Source: Asinibacterium sp. OR53
Lineage (GTDB): Bacteria; Bacteroidota; Bacteroidia; Chitinophagales; Chitinophagaceae
Reading direction: 5' to 3'
DNA length: 64,000 nt
NCBI RefSeq assembly: GCF_000515315.1
Contig: NZ_KI911562.1
Span: forward strand, 248,001 to 312,000
Numbering within the stretch: position 1 is the stretch's first letter; the number at the start of each line of letters is the position of its first letter. Below the pieces are notes generated by a model, which was given only the letters and a program-made list of their open reading frames with translations, made no database searches and was not told the DNA's origin. Both the position numbers and the translations under genes were made by a program. Shown here in pieces: positions 1 to 12,751 of the stretch.

Positions 1-1303
1 AATTGGCTACAATGGCCTTGATCAGTGAAGCATCGAAATTTCCTTTCTTCAGGATATCCAATTGCCCCATCACCAGGTCTTTGGCTTCTTCGAGTGTCTG
101 TCCCTGTTTGGGCGAAGCGTTGATGATGAACACGCCATAATCTTTGTACTGTCTCACACCCGCATTGGAACGAAGTACTTTCTGTTGTTTGTTGAGGTTG
201 AGGTCTAACAGGCCGGCTTTGCCGTTCGACAATACAGAAGAGGTGAGATCGGCCAGCAATGCCTCTTTTGAATTGGCAGGTCCCACCCTGAAATCGAGTT
301 GCAGGCTTTCAGCGCTGGGTCCGAAAATATCTTTTACCGTTGACTCGGTGATGGGTTTTTCCGGTGAAGGCTTATATTCCTGGATCGGCTTGGCGTTCAT
401 GTAAGAGAATTTAGCATCGATGAGCCGAATGGTTTTATCGGGATCCAGGTCGCCCGACATTACGATGGCCATATTGTTGGGCACATAGTATTTATGGTAA
501 TAATCACGGATAGCATTGATGGAAGGATTTTTCAAATGCTCGATGGTACCGATGGTAGTTTGCTGTCCGTAATTGTGTGTGGGGAACAGGTAGAAATGAG
601 AAGCTTCCTGTATTTTCCAGGCATCTTCATCGAGCGAGCGGTTCTTCTCTTCATATACTGCTTCCAGCTCTGTATGAAAGATGCGCAGTATCGGGTTACG
701 GAATCGCTCGGCCTGCAGGCCTACGAATTTTTCCAGCGCATTGGAAGGAATATCTTCTTCGTATACGGTCTCTTCCACCCAGGTATGTGCATTGGAACCC
801 TGGCCGCCCATGGCTGCCATCATTTTATCATACTCATTGGCAATGGCATATTTCGCTGCTTCGCCGGATGTTTTGTCGATCTCTTTGTATATCTCTTTCC
901 TGGCAGCTTCATCTTTGGTGGAATTGTACTGTTCGTATAACGCATCTATCTTATCGAGATAAGGCTTTTCTTTGGCCCAGTCGAGCGTACCGTATTTATC
1001 AGTTCCTTTGAACAGCAGGTGCTCAAGGTAGTGAGCCAGTCCGGTATGATCTCTGGGGTCGGTATTACTGCCCGCTCTTACCGGGATGCGCACGGCAATA
1101 CGGGGTTCTTTTTTGTTGACCGATAATACAACAGTGAGCCCGTTCCTGAGGGTATAGAACCGGGCATGCATGGGGTCGTTGGTCACATATTTGTACGTGT
1201 AGCCCCCGGATGTGGCCTGTTTCCATTCATATTGGGGTTGCGCAAAATTCACCTGGACAATCATGACCAGTGCAACAAACCCAATCGATTTGATCCATTT
1301 CAT
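1..1303 (-). CDS. M16 family zinc metallopeptidase, C-terminus cut by window edge
   Basis: The reading frame runs from an ATG at 1303 off the left edge, so about 434 N-terminal residues are visible. It begins with a signal peptide (hydrophobic stretch ending near FAQ), so the protein is exported. The M16 (pitrilysin/insulinase) zinc motif HxxEH is seen as HYLEH at residues 91-95, in a context typical of the family (HTGLAHYLEHLLFKGT). M16 enzymes degrade peptides; the expected downstream glutamate ligand and the inactive second M16 half cannot be fully judged here. It diverges from fumC with about 125 bp between the two starts. The M16 assignment is firm, the substrate unknown. Confidence 0.9.
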   Translation of the reverse strand, partial: MKWIKSIGFVALVMIVQVNFAQPQYEWKQATSGGYTYKYVTNDPMHARFYTLRNGLTVVLSVNKKEPRIAVRIPVRAGSNTDPRDHTGLAHYLEHLLFKGTDKYGTLDWAKEKPYLDKIDALYEQYNSTKDEAARKEIYKEIDKTSGEAAKYAIANEYDKMMAAMGGQGSNAHTWVEETVYEEDIPSNALEKFVGLQAERFRNPILRIFHTELEAVYEEKNRSLDEDAWKIQEASHFYLFPTHNYGQQTTIGTIEHLKNPSINAIRDYYHKYYVPNNMAIVMSGDLDPDKTIRLIDAKFSYMNAKPIQEYKPSPEKPITESTVKDIFGPSAESLQLDFRVGPANSKEALLADLTSSVLSNGKAGLLDLNLNKQQKVLRSNAGVRQYKDYGVFIINASPKQGQTLEEAKDLVMGQLDILKKGNFDASLIKAIVAN

Positions 1304-1398
1304 AAGTACAGTTTTAGTCGGGTAAGGTAAAAAATTATGATATGTTTTTCAGGATAATTTGTTGAGTGGTTTTTCCAAAGCGTCTGCCCTTCTTGCGT

Positions 1399-1406
1399 TA
1401 ACTTTG
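1399..1406 (+). promoter_or_regulatory. Bacteroidota -7 box ahead of fumC
   Basis: TAACTTTG matches the Bacteroidota -7 consensus TAnnTTTG and ends 22 nt before the fumC ATG. I see no convincing -33 TTG at the usual spacing. Confidence 0.5.
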
Positions 1407-1428
1407 CAGCGTCAAAAATGATAAAATC

Positions 1429-2829
1429 ATGAGTTACCGTATCGAAAAAGACACCATGGGTGAGGTGCAGGTGCCATCCCATGTTTATTGGGGAGCCCAA
1501 ACGCAGCGCAGCATTGAGAATTTCAAGATTGCACAGGATATCAATAAAATGCCCAAAGAGATCATCAAAGCTTTTGCTTATCTCAAAAAAGCAGCAGCGC
1601 TTACCAATCTCGATGCAGGGGTATTACCGGAAGAGAAAGCCCGGTTGATTGGCCAGGTGGCCGATGAGATACTGGAAGGTAACCTCGATGATCAGTTTCC
1701 CCTGGTGATATGGCAAACAGGCTCCGGCACCCAGAGCAATATGAACGTGAATGAAGTGATCGCCTACCGTGCGCACGTGATCAAGGGAGGCGCACTGACC
1801 GATAAGGACAAATTCCTTCACCCGAACGACGATGTAAATAAATCGCAATCATCCAACGATACTTTCCCTACTGCTATGCACATAGCAGCGTATAAAATAT
1901 TATTGGAAGTAACCATCCCCGGCATCAAAAAATTGCGCGATACGCTGGCTGCCAAGAGCAAGGCTTTTATGCATGTAGTAAAGATCGGCCGTACGCATTT
2001 CATGGATGCTACGCCGCTTACCGTGGGGCAGGAGATCAGTGGTTATGTAAGCCAGCTGGATCATGGCTTGCGTACCATCAACAACAGCCTCGCGCATCTC
2101 AGTGAGCTGGCATTGGGTGGTACGGCTGTAGGCACCGGCATCAACACACCTAAAAATTATGCGGTGAATGTTGCCAAACATATTGCAGCGCTTACCGGTT
2201 TACCTTTTGTTACGGCTGAAAATAAATTTGAAGCGCTGGCGGCACACGATGCCATCGTGGAAGCGCATGGTGCTTTGAAAACAGTAGCGGTAAGCCTGAT
2301 GAAGATAGCCAATGACATCCGCATGCTGAGCTCTGGTCCACGCAGTGGTATTGGCGAATTATTCATTCCCGATAATGAGCCCGGCTCTTCCATCATGCCT
2401 GGCAAAGTAAACCCCACACAATGTGAGGCCCTGACGATGATTGCTGCCCAGGTAATGGGGAATGATGTGGCCATTAACATAGGCGGCGCTACCGGTCATT
2501 TTGAACTGAATGTGTTCAAACCGGTGATGATCGCCAACTTCCTGCACAGCGCCCGCCTGATTGGCGAAGGTTGTGTAAGCTTCAACGACAAGTGTGCCAC
2601 GGGTATTGAACCTATCGAGGCCAATATTAAAAAACATGTAGACAACAGCCTGATGCTCGTAACGGCGCTCAACACAAAGATCGGTTACTATAAAGCTGCC
2701 GAGATTGCGCAAAAAGCACACAAAGAAGGTACTACATTGAAAGAGATGGCCGTGAAACTGGGCTATCTCACTTCAGAAGAATTCGATCAGTGGGTAATAC
2801 CAGCAGATATGGTGGGAGAGATCAAATAA
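1429..2829 (+). CDS. fumC: Class II fumarate hydratase
   Basis: This 466-residue protein is a class II (iron-independent) fumarase that interconverts fumarate and L-malate in the TCA cycle. The fumarase/aspartase signature [10 protein letters not shown] is at residues 319-328 and the conserved GRTH segment places a histidine at 190. The stretch [14 protein letters not shown] near residue 100 is the usual substrate-site loop. Length equals the family norm. The start ATG follows a -7 box by 22 nt. Its stop overlaps by 8 nt with the stop of the convergent amidohydrolase gene. Related argininosuccinate lyase or aspartase functions are unlikely given the very FumC-like sequence throughout. Confidence 0.95.
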   Translation: MSYRIEKDTMGEVQVPSHVYWGAQTQRSIENFKIAQDINKMPKEIIKAFAYLKKAAALTNLDAGVLPEEKARLIGQVADEILEGNLDDQFPLVIWQTGSGTQSNMNVNEVIAYRAHVIKGGALTDKDKFLHPNDDVNKSQSSNDTFPTAMHIAAYKILLEVTIPGIKKLRDTLAAKSKAFMHVVKIGRTHFMDATPLTVGQEISGYVSQLDHGLRTINNSLAHLSELALGGTAVGTGINTPKNYAVNVAKHIAALTGLPFVTAENKFEALAAHDAIVEAHGALKTVAVSLMKIANDIRMLSSGPRSGIGELFIPDNEPGSSIMPGKVNPTQCEALTMIAAQVMGNDVAINIGGATGHFELNVFKPVMIANFLHSARLIGEGCVSFNDKCATGIEPIEANIKKHVDNSLMLVTALNTKIGYYKAAEIAQKAHKEGTTLKEMAVKLGYLTSEEFDQWVIPADMVGEIK

Positions 2830-4444
2830 CTTTCTTCCCTCCCAGGTAAGTGGCTTTCACTTTTACCTTTAAAATATCGGTCTCCGGAACCTTCATCAGG
2901 TCCTGGTCCAGTATAATGAAATCGGCTTTCTTGCCTTGTTCAAGACTGCCGATTTCTTTTTCCATGAAATTGGCTTTCGCAGCCCAGATGGTCATTCCCC
3001 TGATGGTTTCCTCGCGCGTTAACGCATTCTCTGTTTGAAAACCATTGGCAGGATATCCTTTCGCATCTTTTCGCACCACTGCGGCCAGGAATGTTTTGAA
3101 AGGAGAAATATCTTCTACCGGGAAATCAGTGCCCAAAGGAATCCATCCGTTCTGTTGCAGCAGTTGTTTATACGCATACGCACCTTTCAGTCTTTCTGCG
3201 CCCAGCCTGTCTCCCGCCCAGTACATATCGCTGGTGCCATGTGTAGGCTGAACAGATGGAACAATGCTGGCATCGCCGAACAAATGAAAATCCTGCTGGT
3301 TGATCACCTGCGCATGTTCTATGCGCCAGCGTTTGTCGTTTTTGCCATGCAGGTACTTATTGTAGATATGCAATATTTCGCGGTTGGCGCTATCGCCAAT
3401 CGCGTGTGTACACATTTGAAAATCGGTGTTTGCCAATACCTGTGCCAGGGAATCGTAGTGACTGGGATTGCGCAACAGGAAGCCCGTCCATCCGGGTTTA
3501 TCGTTGTAAGGTTGTAAAAGGCAGGCGCCCCTGCTTCCCAAAGCGCCATCGGCATAAACCTTCACGCCTTTCACCAATAATTTATCTGTCCGGTAGGGGC
3601 CTTTCTTCAAGTATCTTTCAAGATTGGCGGGCTCATCGCTCAACATGACATACAACCGCATGTTCAGCTTACCTTCTTTCTGTAATGTGTCAATAGCTTC
3701 TATATCTCTGTAACCCAACCCGCAATCGGTGATGGTGGTCAGTCCCTGTGCAAAACAGTTTTTCTCTGCCTGCTGCAACCATTGCGTGTATATTTCTTTC
3801 GAAGGTTCGGGTATCTGTGCATATACTTTATCATCTGCATTATCGATCAAAACACCGGTCAGCTTCCCGTTCTTCACTTCTATGAAACCGCCTGTGATGG
3901 TTTGTCCCGCTTTGATGCCGGCCAGGTCCAGTGCTTTCTGGTTGGCAATAGAAGCGTGTCCGTCTACCCTGGTGAGCACCACCGGCTTATTGGGAAAGAG
4001 TTGGTTCAACGCCTCATTGGTGGGGAAAGATTTACCGGGCCACCGGTTCTGGTCCCACCCCCTTCCCTGTATCCAATCGAGGTTAGGGTGTTCTGCAGCG
4101 AATGCTTTCACCCTGGTTACTGCTTCTTCCCAGTTATTGCATCCAAAAAGGTCCACCTGAAAGAGCGCACGCCCGTAACCTACAAAATGCGCATGCGCAT
4201 CAATGAATCCCGGGTAAACCGCTTTGCCTTGTGCATCGATATTTTCCAAAGCGGTGAAATGCTTTAGAATATCTTCATTCTTTCCTGTGGCGAGGATTTT
4301 GCCATCTTTCACAGCCATGGCTTCAACAACAGAAAAAGCTGAGTCCACTGTGTAGATCTTTGCATGATGAATGATCAGATCGGCTTGGGGAGCCTTACAG
4401 GCGCAAAACATCGCGATTGCTGCAATAGAAATGATTCTTCTCAT
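2822..4444 (-). CDS. Exported amidohydrolase family 3 protein (YtcJ-like)
   Basis: A 540-residue metal-dependent hydrolase of the amidohydrolase superfamily, YtcJ/amidohydrolase-3 branch. An N-terminal hydrophobic segment ends in cysteines (residues 14 and 16), suggesting a signal peptide, possibly of a lipoprotein. Metal-site features seen are DAHAHF near residue 105, HAIGD and RIEHAQV in the middle and LGTDFPV near the C-terminus. Members hydrolyse N-acyl or cyclic amides, but the substrate cannot be told from sequence. The gene stands alone and converges on fumC. The periplasmic location is inferred from the leader only. Confidence 0.85.
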   Translation of the reverse strand: MRRIISIAAIAMFCACKAPQADLIIHHAKIYTVDSAFSVVEAMAVKDGKILATGKNEDILKHFTALENIDAQGKAVYPGFIDAHAHFVGYGRALFQVDLFGCNNWEEAVTRVKAFAAEHPNLDWIQGRGWDQNRWPGKSFPTNEALNQLFPNKPVVLTRVDGHASIANQKALDLAGIKAGQTITGGFIEVKNGKLTGVLIDNADDKVYAQIPEPSKEIYTQWLQQAEKNCFAQGLTTITDCGLGYRDIEAIDTLQKEGKLNMRLYVMLSDEPANLERYLKKGPYRTDKLLVKGVKVYADGALGSRGACLLQPYNDKPGWTGFLLRNPSHYDSLAQVLANTDFQMCTHAIGDSANREILHIYNKYLHGKNDKRWRIEHAQVINQQDFHLFGDASIVPSVQPTHGTSDMYWAGDRLGAERLKGAYAYKQLLQQNGWIPLGTDFPVEDISPFKTFLAAVVRKDAKGYPANGFQTENALTREETIRGMTIWAAKANFMEKEIGSLEQGKKADFIILDQDLMKVPETDILKVKVKATYLGGKKVI

Positions 4445-4497
4445 AAAGCTATTTTAATCATCCTAAAATTAATAAAGAGGAGCTAATTTCTCATGTT

Positions 4498-4789
4498 CCT
4501 CAGGCTGAAGCCTGAGGCAAAGATTATGAATGATTTGTTTTGCAGAGCTTTTGAATATTTTATTCCAGGCTTCAGCTATCAAAATGCAACTGATGCAAAA
4601 GGCTCTGATTTCTCTTGTTCCTCAGGCTAAAGCCTGAGGCAAAGATTGTGAAACATTTGAATGCTTTGCTCCAAGCTGAAGCCTGAGGCAAAGATTATGA
4701 ATGAGCTGCAAAACAAATAAATTGAAACTTTGCTCCAGGCTTCAGCCTGGAGAACATGAAGATGTTTTTGTTGATGGGGCTTTAGCCCC
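4498..4789. repeat. Cluster of REP-like palindromes upstream of a Y1 transposase
   Basis: This gene-free stretch (4445-4871) holds at least four related hairpins. 4498-4517 and 4620-4639 are near-perfect 20-nt palindromes (CCTCAGGCT, 2-nt centre, AGCCTGAGG), each preceded by a TCTYRTGTTC-like flank and followed by CAAAGATTRTGAA. A third copy lies near 4671-4688 with one arm degraded. 4733-4752 is the same unit in inverted orientation, with flanks also inverted (CTTTGCTCC before, GAGAACATGAAG after). A partial inverted copy is at 4565-4576. 4776-4789 is a different hairpin, GGGGCTTTAGCCCC. Paired direct and inverted units next to a transposase match the REP/REPIN-RAYT arrangement. Confidence 0.8.
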
Positions 4790-4871
4790 TGTACAGGATA
4801 TTTTGAAAGGAAAATCAGGTGTTTATTCTTATTGCGTCATTCATTTTAAATCTCTTGTTTTACAAATAAAA

Positions 4872-5306
4872 ATGCCTTACACAAGAGTATGTATCCATTA
4901 TGTCTGGGCTACAAAATACAGAAAGCCCATCCTGATAAAACCTTTCAGAGAAATGTTATTCAATCATATAAAACAAAATGCTTTCGCTAAAGGAATCCAT
5001 ATTGACAGGATCAATGGATACGTTGATCATGCTCATTGTCTTGTATTCTTAAAGCCTACCCAAACTATTAATGACATTGTACAATTGATCAAAGGAGAAT
5101 CTGCACATTGGTTCAATCAACAGGCCAATGCACCTCCTTCAAAATTGCAGTGGCAAAGTGATTATTTTGCTGTTTCTGTAAGTGAATCGGACATTCCGAA
5201 CGTACAGCGATATATTGACAATCAGGAAGCACACCACCAACGAAAAACATTCCTGCAGGAATACAATGCATTCCTGAAATATCATGGTTTCAACAAGACA
5301 AACTGA
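4872..5306 (+). CDS. REP-associated Y1 (IS200-like, HUH) transposase
   Basis: The 144-residue protein belongs to the IS200/IS605 Y1 transposase superfamily. The HUH metal motif is seen as His53-Ala-His55 in DHAHCLVFL, and the candidate nucleophile is Tyr114 in QRYIDNQEAHH. The N-terminal YVWATKYRKPI is typical of this family. I chose the ATG at 4872 because the protein then starts like IS200 TnpA; an in-frame upstream ATG at 4701 would have to read through the REP hairpins. Such single-copy proteins cut and join single-stranded DNA at hairpin ends. The frame looks intact, so it may be active. Confidence 0.85.
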   Translation: MPYTRVCIHYVWATKYRKPILIKPFREMLFNHIKQNAFAKGIHIDRINGYVDHAHCLVFLKPTQTINDIVQLIKGESAHWFNQQANAPPSKLQWQSDYFAVSVSESDIPNVQRYIDNQEAHHQRKTFLQEYNAFLKYHGFNKTN

Positions 5307-5326
5307 TCTGTTAATGACAAAAATGA

Positions 5327-8387
<3,061 letters not shown>

Positions 8388-8483
8388 TGGCGCAACACCG
8401 GTTAGTAAATAAATGGCGGTATTAAGGAAAAAACCTTATTTTAGAATAGTTGAACTTTCATTAACCCTAAAATTCGTATTACT

Positions 8484-8690
8484 ATGGACACATCAAAAAT
8501 GATCAAAGCATACTGTCTCAAGACCAAAGAGAAGAATGTTCCCATGCAAGACGCAGTGATTACCAAAACTGCACGCGGCGGGTACATGGCTGCCGGTCAT
8601 GATGGAAAAGGCAATAAAATGGCTGCCATCCTTGGCGAAGCAAAAGCACTGCAGGCAATAGCCGATGGTGTGGCGAAGAAAGGATTCTAA
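8484..8690 (+). CDS. Small protein resembling a DUF5679-type zinc ribbon without its cysteines
   Basis: A 68-residue basic protein without signal peptide or membrane segment. From memory of the DUF5679 pattern (CxxCKxK, then about 25 residues, then CPxCGTKM), it aligns without gaps: Cys11 is kept, but the other three cysteine positions are Thr14, His39 and Lys42, followed by the conserved G-x-KM. It could therefore not bind zinc in the usual way. It sits 96 nt after gyrB and ends at a strong terminator 39 nt further on, so it may be the last gene of the gyrB transcript. The function is unknown. Confidence 0.75.
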   Translation: MDTSKMIKAYCLKTKEKNVPMQDAVITKTARGGYMAAGHDGKGNKMAAILGEAKALQAIADGVAKKGF

Positions 8691-8729
8691 GTCCTGCGGC
8701 AGTTTTTCATAACTCATTAATACCGAAGG

Positions 8730-8758
8730 ATCCGGTTCTGCAAAGGACCGGATTTTTT
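8730..8758 (+). terminator. Rho-independent terminator after the small protein gene
   Basis: Arms ATCCGGT (8730-8736) and ACCGGAT (8747-8753) with a 10-nt loop are followed by a run of six T. It acts on plus-strand transcripts; its T run overlaps the stop codon of the convergent mfd gene. Confidence 0.85.
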
Positions 8759-11700
8759 ATTGCGCGAGGGCAGGTGCAGCCAGTACTGCGCTGTGCATTT
8801 GCTGAAGGAAACGATACATGGCATCCATGTCTTTCACCTGGTCAACCACCAGCAGGAAATTCTTGCCTGCTTGTTTGAGCCTGGCTTTATTGGTACCGGT
8901 TTGGAGATAAGCCAGTACATTTTTAAACAATTCCGATTCAAAATAAGGCGAGTCCGGCCTGTTGATGAAATAACAGCGCAGGGTATCTTCTTTCAAAGTC
9001 ATTTTTTCAAAGCCCAGGTCTACCGCCAGCCAGCGGCAACGCACTGTTGTGTACAGGTCTTCTACCTGCGGCGGCATAGGGCCGAAACGGTCTACCATTT
9101 CCTGGTGGAAGCCGGTCAGTTCTGTTTCCTGTTCGCAATTATCCAGCCGCGTATAAAGCGATAACCTTTCGGTGATGCTTTCCACATAATCGTCAGGGAT
9201 TAGCACTTCCAGATCAGTATCAATCGTACAATCGCTCACATAATCATCTTGTTTGCTGATCTCTTCCTTGAACAAATCCTTGAAAGCACTGCGCTTGAGT
9301 TCACGGATGGCTTCTTCCAGTATCTTTTGGTACATCTCAAAACCGATATCCGCCATAAAACCGCTTTGTTCACCACCCAGCAGGTTTCCTGCACCCCTGA
9401 TATCCAGGTCGCGCATTGCAATTTGGAAGCCACTGCCCAGGTCACTGAACTGCTCCAGTGTTTGCAAACGTTTTCTCGAGTCGGAAGGCAATGTACTCAA
9501 CGGAGCCAGCAGATAACAGAAAGCTTTTTTGTTGCTGCGCCCTACCCTTCCGCGCAGCTGGTGCAGATCGCTTAGTCCGAACTGGTGTGCATTGTTTACA
9601 ATGATGGTATTCACATTCGGAATATCTACGCCACTCTCCACAATATTGGTGCATACCAGCACGTCGTATTTCATGTCTATGAAATCCATGATGCGCTCTT
9701 CCAGTTCATGGCCTTCCAATTGCCCATGCGCGTGTCCCACGCTCAGATCAGGACATAGCCCCTGTATCAAGGCACTCATTTCTGCCAGTCCCTGTACTCG
9801 ATTGTGAATGAAGAAGACCTGTCCGCCCCGTTCTGTTTCATAATAAATGGCATCGCGTATAAAATCTTCATTGAACACATGCAACTCCGTTTGAATGGGC
9901 TGCCGGTTAGGTGGCGGTGTATTGATGATACTCAAGTCCCGTGCGCCCATGAGACTGAACTGCAGTGTCCGCGGAATAGGCGTGGCCGTGAGGGTTAGAC
10001 AATCCACATTCGTTTTCAGGGTCTTCAATTTCTCTTTGTGCCCCACGCCGAATTTTTGTTCCTCGTCTACGATCATCACACCGAGGTCTTTGAACTTCAC
10101 TTCTTTCCCCAATAAGCCATGTGTACCTACGATGATATCTACTTTGCCTTCTTCCAGTTTTTTCAGGGTTTCTTTTTTCTCTTTGGCCGACTTGAACCGG
10201 TTGATATAATCAACGGTTACCGGAAAGTCTTTCAATCGTTCACTGAAAGTCTTGTAATGCTGAAAAGCCAGAATGGTAGTGGGTACCAGTATAGCAGCCT
10301 GCTTGCCATCCACCACCGATTTGAAAGCGGCACGTATGGCTACTTCTGTTTTACCGAATCCTACATCGCCACATACCAGCCTGTCCATCGGCGAAGCACT
10401 TTCCATATCTTTCTTCACATCAGCCGTAGCTTTGCTCTGGTCGGGCGTATCTTCATAAATAAAGGATGCTTCCAGCTCTGTTTGCATGTAGTTGTCCGGC
10501 GTATGTGAAAAGCCTTGCTGCGACTTACGCTGCGCATATAGTTTGATGAGGTCGAAAGCCACTTCTTTGACCTTCGCCTTTGTTTTATCTTTCAGTTTTG
10601 CCCAAACATCACTGCCCAATTTGTTCACTTTGGGAATCGTACCTTCTTTGCCTGTGTACTTTGAAATTTTATGCAGTGAATTGATGTTCACATACAGGAT
10701 ATCACTGTCTCTATAAATGATGCGCACAGCCTCCTGCAGTTTTCCGTTCACTTCCAGTTTCTGTAGTCCGCTGTACCGGCCCACTCCATGATCGATATGT
10801 GTAACAAAATCGCCCGGCTGCAGGTCGCGCAAGGTTTTAAGCGTAAGCGCTTTATTTTTATTATAGGCCTGCTTGACCTTGTATTTATGGTAACGCTGGA
10901 ACAACTGGTGATCGGTATAGCAAACTGTTTTAAGGTCTTCATCGATGAAGCCTTCATGAATGCCCGACACCACCGGTACAAATTGTATTTCGGTATTGAG
11001 GTCGTTGAAAATACTGTGCAATCTTTCCAGTTGCCTGGCCTGTTCGGCAAAAATGTATATGCCGAAACCGGCAGATTCATGCGCTTTGAGATCCCGGATG
11101 AGCAGGTCGAACTGCCTGTTAAAAGAAGGCTGGGGCCTGGTTTTGAATTCAATTTCGAAATTGGCGAGATAAGGTTTCAGTCCAAATTCAACAACATGCC
11201 GCTGTTTCAACGCGTCTTGTAACGACGCCGCTTTGATAAAATCTTCGCTATTGATCTCTTTCAGCACTTTGGTCTGGTCGTCGTCATCGAAAGATTGCAT
11301 GGAATATCCTCCTTTGAGCATATCTATGAATCCTTCCAGGTCTTCTTCCTGCTGCTGCAGTTTCTCCTGCACTACATCCAGGTCTTTCAGCCACACTACC
11401 GTATTATCGGAAAGGAATTGCAGCAGCGGTATCTTTTCTTCCGAACTGAATTGTGTTTCCACATTCGGAATGATATTCACTTGCAGCAGCTTGCGCTCAC
11501 TCAATTGTGTTTCGGGATCGAAAATGCGGATACTGTCTACCTCGTTGCCAAACAATTCAACCCGGTAAGGTTTCTCATTACCGAAAGAATAAATATCCAG
11601 GATACCCCCACGAACCGCAAACTGTCCGGGTTCATACACAAAATCGGTTCGTTCAAACCCATACATCACAAACAATTCCATCAGGCTTTCAGGGTTGATG

Positions 11701-12155
11701 GTATCATTGGTTTTGATGCTGATGATATTGCTGTTGAGTGTTTTCGGCAGCACCACTTTTTCAAAAAGCGCTTCGGGATAGGTAACAATGATCTTTTTAT
11801 TACCTCCTGCGGCGAGTCTTGTCAGGGCTTCTGTACGCAACATCACATGCGAACTGTTGAGCACTTTAAAGTTTCTCCTGTTTTTAAAAGAAGCCGGGAA
11901 ATAAAAAATATCCAGTGCTTGTGTGAGGCTCTCCAGGGTATTCAGGAAATAAGCGGCTTCTTCCGGGTCGTTCAGTACTACGAGATGGTTCAGCTGCTGG
12001 TCGCGTTGAAAAACAGCGCTTACGATAAATTCCGTGCTGCTGCCCTGTAAATTTTTAAGAAAGATTCGCTGGGGATCGGCAAAAGAAAGCCTGTCCGCCA
12101 ACTGAAAAAGGCGGGGGTCATTTTGATACTGCGCTAACAACGTCCCCAGGTTCAT
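8757..12155 (-). CDS. mfd: Transcription-repair coupling factor
   Basis: A 1132-residue Mfd: it removes RNA polymerase stalled at DNA lesions and recruits UvrA. Seen in order are a UvrB-like N-terminal region, the RNA-polymerase interaction (CarD-like) domain at GDFVTHIDHGVGRYSG, a helicase domain with Walker A GFGKTE near residue 598 and a DEEQ box near 695, helicase C with RGRVGRS, and a C-terminal TRCF domain. I start at the ATG of MNLGTLLAQYQ (12155); the frame extends 12 codons further but would overlap the upstream gene. A -7 box lies 9 nt upstream of this ATG, which supports it. Confidence 0.95.
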   Translation of the reverse strand: MNLGTLLAQYQNDPRLFQLADRLSFADPQRIFLKNLQGSSTEFIVSAVFQRDQQLNHLVVLNDPEEAAYFLNTLESLTQALDIFYFPASFKNRRNFKVLNSSHVMLRTEALTRLAAGGNKKIIVTYPEALFEKVVLPKTLNSNIISIKTNDTINPESLMELFVMYGFERTDFVYEPGQFAVRGGILDIYSFGNEKPYRVELFGNEVDSIRIFDPETQLSERKLLQVNIIPNVETQFSSEEKIPLLQFLSDNTVVWLKDLDVVQEKLQQQEEDLEGFIDMLKGGYSMQSFDDDDQTKVLKEINSEDFIKAASLQDALKQRHVVEFGLKPYLANFEIEFKTRPQPSFNRQFDLLIRDLKAHESAGFGIYIFAEQARQLERLHSIFNDLNTEIQFVPVVSGIHEGFIDEDLKTVCYTDHQLFQRYHKYKVKQAYNKNKALTLKTLRDLQPGDFVTHIDHGVGRYSGLQKLEVNGKLQEAVRIIYRDSDILYVNINSLHKISKYTGKEGTIPKVNKLGSDVWAKLKDKTKAKVKEVAFDLIKLYAQRKSQQGFSHTPDNYMQTELEASFIYEDTPDQSKATADVKKDMESASPMDRLVCGDVGFGKTEVAIRAAFKSVVDGKQAAILVPTTILAFQHYKTFSERLKDFPVTVDYINRFKSAKEKKETLKKLEEGKVDIIVGTHGLLGKEVKFKDLGVMIVDEEQKFGVGHKEKLKTLKTNVDCLTLTATPIPRTLQFSLMGARDLSIINTPPPNRQPIQTELHVFNEDFIRDAIYYETERGGQVFFIHNRVQGLAEMSALIQGLCPDLSVGHAHGQLEGHELEERIMDFIDMKYDVLVCTNIVESGVDIPNVNTIIVNNAHQFGLSDLHQLRGRVGRSNKKAFCYLLAPLSTLPSDSRKRLQTLEQFSDLGSGFQIAMRDLDIRGAGNLLGGEQSGFMADIGFEMYQKILEEAIRELKRSAFKDLFKEEISKQDDYVSDCTIDTDLEVLIPDDYVESITERLSLYTRLDNCEQETELTGFHQEMVDRFGPMPPQVEDLYTTVRCRWLAVDLGFEKMTLKEDTLRCYFINRPDSPYFESELFKNVLAYLQTGTNKARLKQAGKNFLLVVDQVKDMDAMYRFLQQMHSAVLAAPALAQ

Positions 12156-12164
12156 ACCGAGGTG

Positions 12165-12172
12165 CAAAGATA
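12165..12172 (-). promoter_or_regulatory. Bacteroidota -7 box just upstream of mfd
   Basis: On the minus strand the sequence reads TATCTTTG, a perfect TAnnTTTG, ending 9 nt before the mfd ATG. The predicted transcript would have only a few leader nucleotides. Confidence 0.5.
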
Positions 12173-12187
12173 ACAAAAAGCATCCGA

Positions 12188-12652
12188 TCAATAAACGGCT
12201 ACAGTGCTCACCGTGATCTTAACCGTGGTAAGCTTTCCTTCTTCCACCGTATACAATGCAATATTGTTGTTGTTGTCGAACAGGTTGGCGTAATAATGGT
12301 CATTTCTTTTTACGAAGAGTGAATAAGCCCCGGGAGGGAGTGCAATGGAAAAAGTGCCGGAACTATCGGTTTCCACCGAGGCAATCTGCCTGGTATGAAT
12401 GGCCGTATATTCAGGTGCGTCTCCCATCCTGGTTACCTGCGACAAATTGGTGGGCTCATACACCAGTATGGTTCCTTTGAGAGGTTGCGGGTCATTGGGT
12501 GGGGCGCCCACCATGGGCATGTGATTTCCCGAAGCAAACAGCAATTTTCCGGTAATACCCTGTTTGGGAACGGATGAATGCAGCTTTTTTCCCGATGAAC
12601 ATGCCATAAATGTTAAACAGAGCCCAAAAACGAAAAAAAGAATATGCTTCAT
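12188..12652 (-). CDS. Putative lipoprotein with carboxypeptidase-regulatory-like fold
   Basis: A 154-residue protein with a lipoprotein signal (FMAC, Cys18). The mature part resembles a small beta-sandwich of the carboxypeptidase-regulatory-like/SpaA type, with the pattern ETDSSGTFSIALPPGAYSLFV in the middle, as in repeats N-terminal to TonB-dependent receptors. No catalytic residues were recognised. It precedes mfd on the same strand with 32 nt between stop and the mfd ATG. The fold assignment is tentative; the lipoprotein nature is clear. Confidence 0.7.
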   Translation of the reverse strand: MKHILFFVFGLCLTFMACSSGKKLHSSVPKQGITGKLLFASGNHMPMVGAPPNDPQPLKGTILVYEPTNLSQVTRMGDAPEYTAIHTRQIASVETDSSGTFSIALPPGAYSLFVKRNDHYYANLFDNNNNIALYTVEEGKLTTVKITVSTVAVY

Positions 12653-12751
12653 GCTTCACTTTGAATGATGAAAGTATCTAAATTTAACGATGATTCTGCT
12701 CTTTAGATGGGATTTATGGCAAATCTTGCGGTACGCTAAACTAAACCGGTT

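Noticed and set aside
494..1011. Plus-strand open frames of 144 and 148 codons
   Set aside because: They lie antisense within the M16 peptidase, whose motifs are unmistakable.
4701..4871. N-terminal extension of the Y1 transposase
   Set aside because: It would translate the REP hairpins and adds nothing of the family; ATG 4872 gives a normal protein.
8410..8450. Hairpin AAGG/CCTT with short T run after gyrB
   Set aside because: Only a 4-bp stem with interrupted T run; too weak to call a terminator.
11295..12050. A 251-codon plus-strand frame
   Set aside because: It is the antisense of mfd; no family resemblance.
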